From: Thermotogae bacterium
GTDB lineage: Bacteria; Thermotogota; Thermotogae; Petrotogales; Petrotogaceae
Reading direction: 5' to 3'
DNA length: 64,000 nucleotides
Assembly (NCBI GenBank): GCA_024233675.1
Contig: JACKPH010000001.1
Span: forward strand, 186,001 to 250,000
The notes beneath the pieces are model-generated. The model was not told the origin of the DNA. It worked only from the letters and a program-made list of their open reading frames with translations, and did no database searches. Below are positions 63,396 to 64,000 of this stretch, piece by piece. Made by a program: the position numbers and the translations under genes. Every line of letters begins with the position of its first letter. Positions within the stretch are counted from its first letter, which is position 1.

Positions 63396-64000
63396 ATGGC
63401 CACACTCCGAGACATCTCAAAATACTCCGGAATATCTATATCAACGATTTCAAGAGTATTAAACGGAAACACTAATGTTTCAGAAGAAACGAGAAAAAAA
63501 GTTCTTAACGCCATAAAAGAATTCGGATACACAAGAACAGATATGCTGAAAAATTCATCAAAAAAAACAATAGGTGTACTTATACCTAATGTCAGAGGTC
63601 AGCATTATAACCTTATTGCCGACGGAATAGAAAAACAGCTTCTGGAACAGAATTACGAAATGTTTCTTACCACCACAAACAGTCTGTTAAAAAAAGAAAT
63701 AGCAATACTTGATGAACTTCTTCTGAGAAAAGTTGACGGAATAATAATATGTACTTCAAAAGAAGATGATAATTATATAGAAAAACTTATAAATTCCGCA
63801 ATACCTGTTGTAGTTGTAGACAGAAAAGACAGCGAGATTCAGATAGATTCTGTCAGTATAGACAATTATAATTCAGGAATACGTTCCGTAGAATATCTTT
63901 ACTCGATGGGACACAGAAAAATTCTTTTTATAACAGGTGACCCCGGTATATACTCTTTTTCCGAAAGAAGAAAAGCTTTCATAGATTACTCTTATAAAAA
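63396..64000 (+). CDS. LacI-family regulator, 5' part
   Basis: 201 codons from ATG (63396), cut by the window end. Residues 1-47 are the LacI helix-turn-helix: TLRDISKYSGISISTISRVL, then NGNTNVSEETRKKV and IKEFGY. The periplasmic-binding-like ligand domain begins with KTIGVLIPNVRGQHYN. GAGAGGTG precedes ATG. Directly downstream of the uptake operon, it most likely responds to an oligosaccharide and controls the upstream palindromes; this is inferred from position. Confidence 0.92.
   Translation, partial: MATLRDISKYSGISISTISRVLNGNTNVSEETRKKVLNAIKEFGYTRTDMLKNSSKKTIGVLIPNVRGQHYNLIADGIEKQLLEQNYEMFLTTTNSLLKKEIAILDELLLRKVDGIIICTSKEDDNYIEKLINSAIPVVVVDRKDSEIQIDSVSIDNYNSGIRSVEYLYSMGHRKILFITGDPGIYSFSERRKAFIDYSYK

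Overview
The window reads as a piece of chromosome from a low-GC, mesophilic, Gram-negative-type bacterium, most likely a Thermotogota member of the Petrotoga/Geotoga/Oceanotoga kind. The lineage call is an inference. It rests on strong AT bias, heavy use of AGA and ATA codons, a truncated first gene that looks like the coiled-coil, membrane-anchored outer-envelope rod (Omp-alpha type) known from Thermotoga, and the mix of DUF3798 and oligopeptide/oligosaccharide ABC importers. Genes are packed tightly, no gene-free stretch exceeds about 250 bases, and most transcription units end in clear stem-loop terminators, many shared between convergent genes. Ribosome sites are strong (GGAGGTG type) and often lead to TTG or GTG starts. 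In two cases the only suitably placed start is AUA.

Layout. 1-8.1 kb: end of the envelope rod gene, then a leftward block of a large GAF/PAS histidine kinase, its single-domain receiver, ileS and a NYN-domain protein. 8.1-14.1 kb: a small exported protein, then a rightward DUF3798 ABC importer (binding protein, double ATPase, two permeases, small anchored protein). 14.2-15.4 kb: the remnant of an ABC ATPase and a DUF4097 solenoid protein. 15.6-18.4 kb: CPBP protease, YtcJ-type amidohydrolase, HD hydrolase. 18.6-19.8 kb: a propeller-like gene broken by one in-frame stop. 19.8-31.3 kb: SWIM-SNF2 helicase, MFS transporter, aldose epimerase, DUF2202 protein, two acetyltransferases, a 7TMR-DISM histidine kinase, and an AbrB/ABC-2 export operon. 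31.4-38.8 kb: M24 peptidase, an Rpn-like protein, a hybrid kinase with REC and Hpt domains, and a Cache/HD-GYP protein. 38.8-47.8 kb: a MerR/zinc-ribbon/methyltransferase fusion, Nudix hydrolases, a C39/BtrH-like protein with a WYL regulator, a very small ORF, an RND/MMPL exporter, a radical-SAM/SPASM protein, an acetyltransferase and a YjdF-like membrane protein.

47.9-50.7 kb is a zinc-import operon (znuA, Fur-family regulator, znuC, znuB) preceded by a 17-bp-arm inverted repeat. 50.8-52.2 kb is a MATE exporter. 52.4-56.2 kb is a four-gene isoprenoid operon: CrtI-type desaturase, CrtB-type synthase, a phytol/dolichol-kinase-like membrane protein and a DUF92 (VTE6-like) protein. This combination suggests that carotenoid-type synthesis is coupled to phosphorylation of polyprenols, and it is the most interesting system in the window. 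56.4-64 kb is a carbohydrate-uptake locus: family-5 binding protein, two permeases, two ATPases, a GH1 beta-glycosidase of the archaeal LacS type and a LacI regulator cut off by the window end. Three palindromes precede the locus and may be its operators.

No tRNA, rRNA, CRISPR array, insertion sequence or replication origin was recognised.
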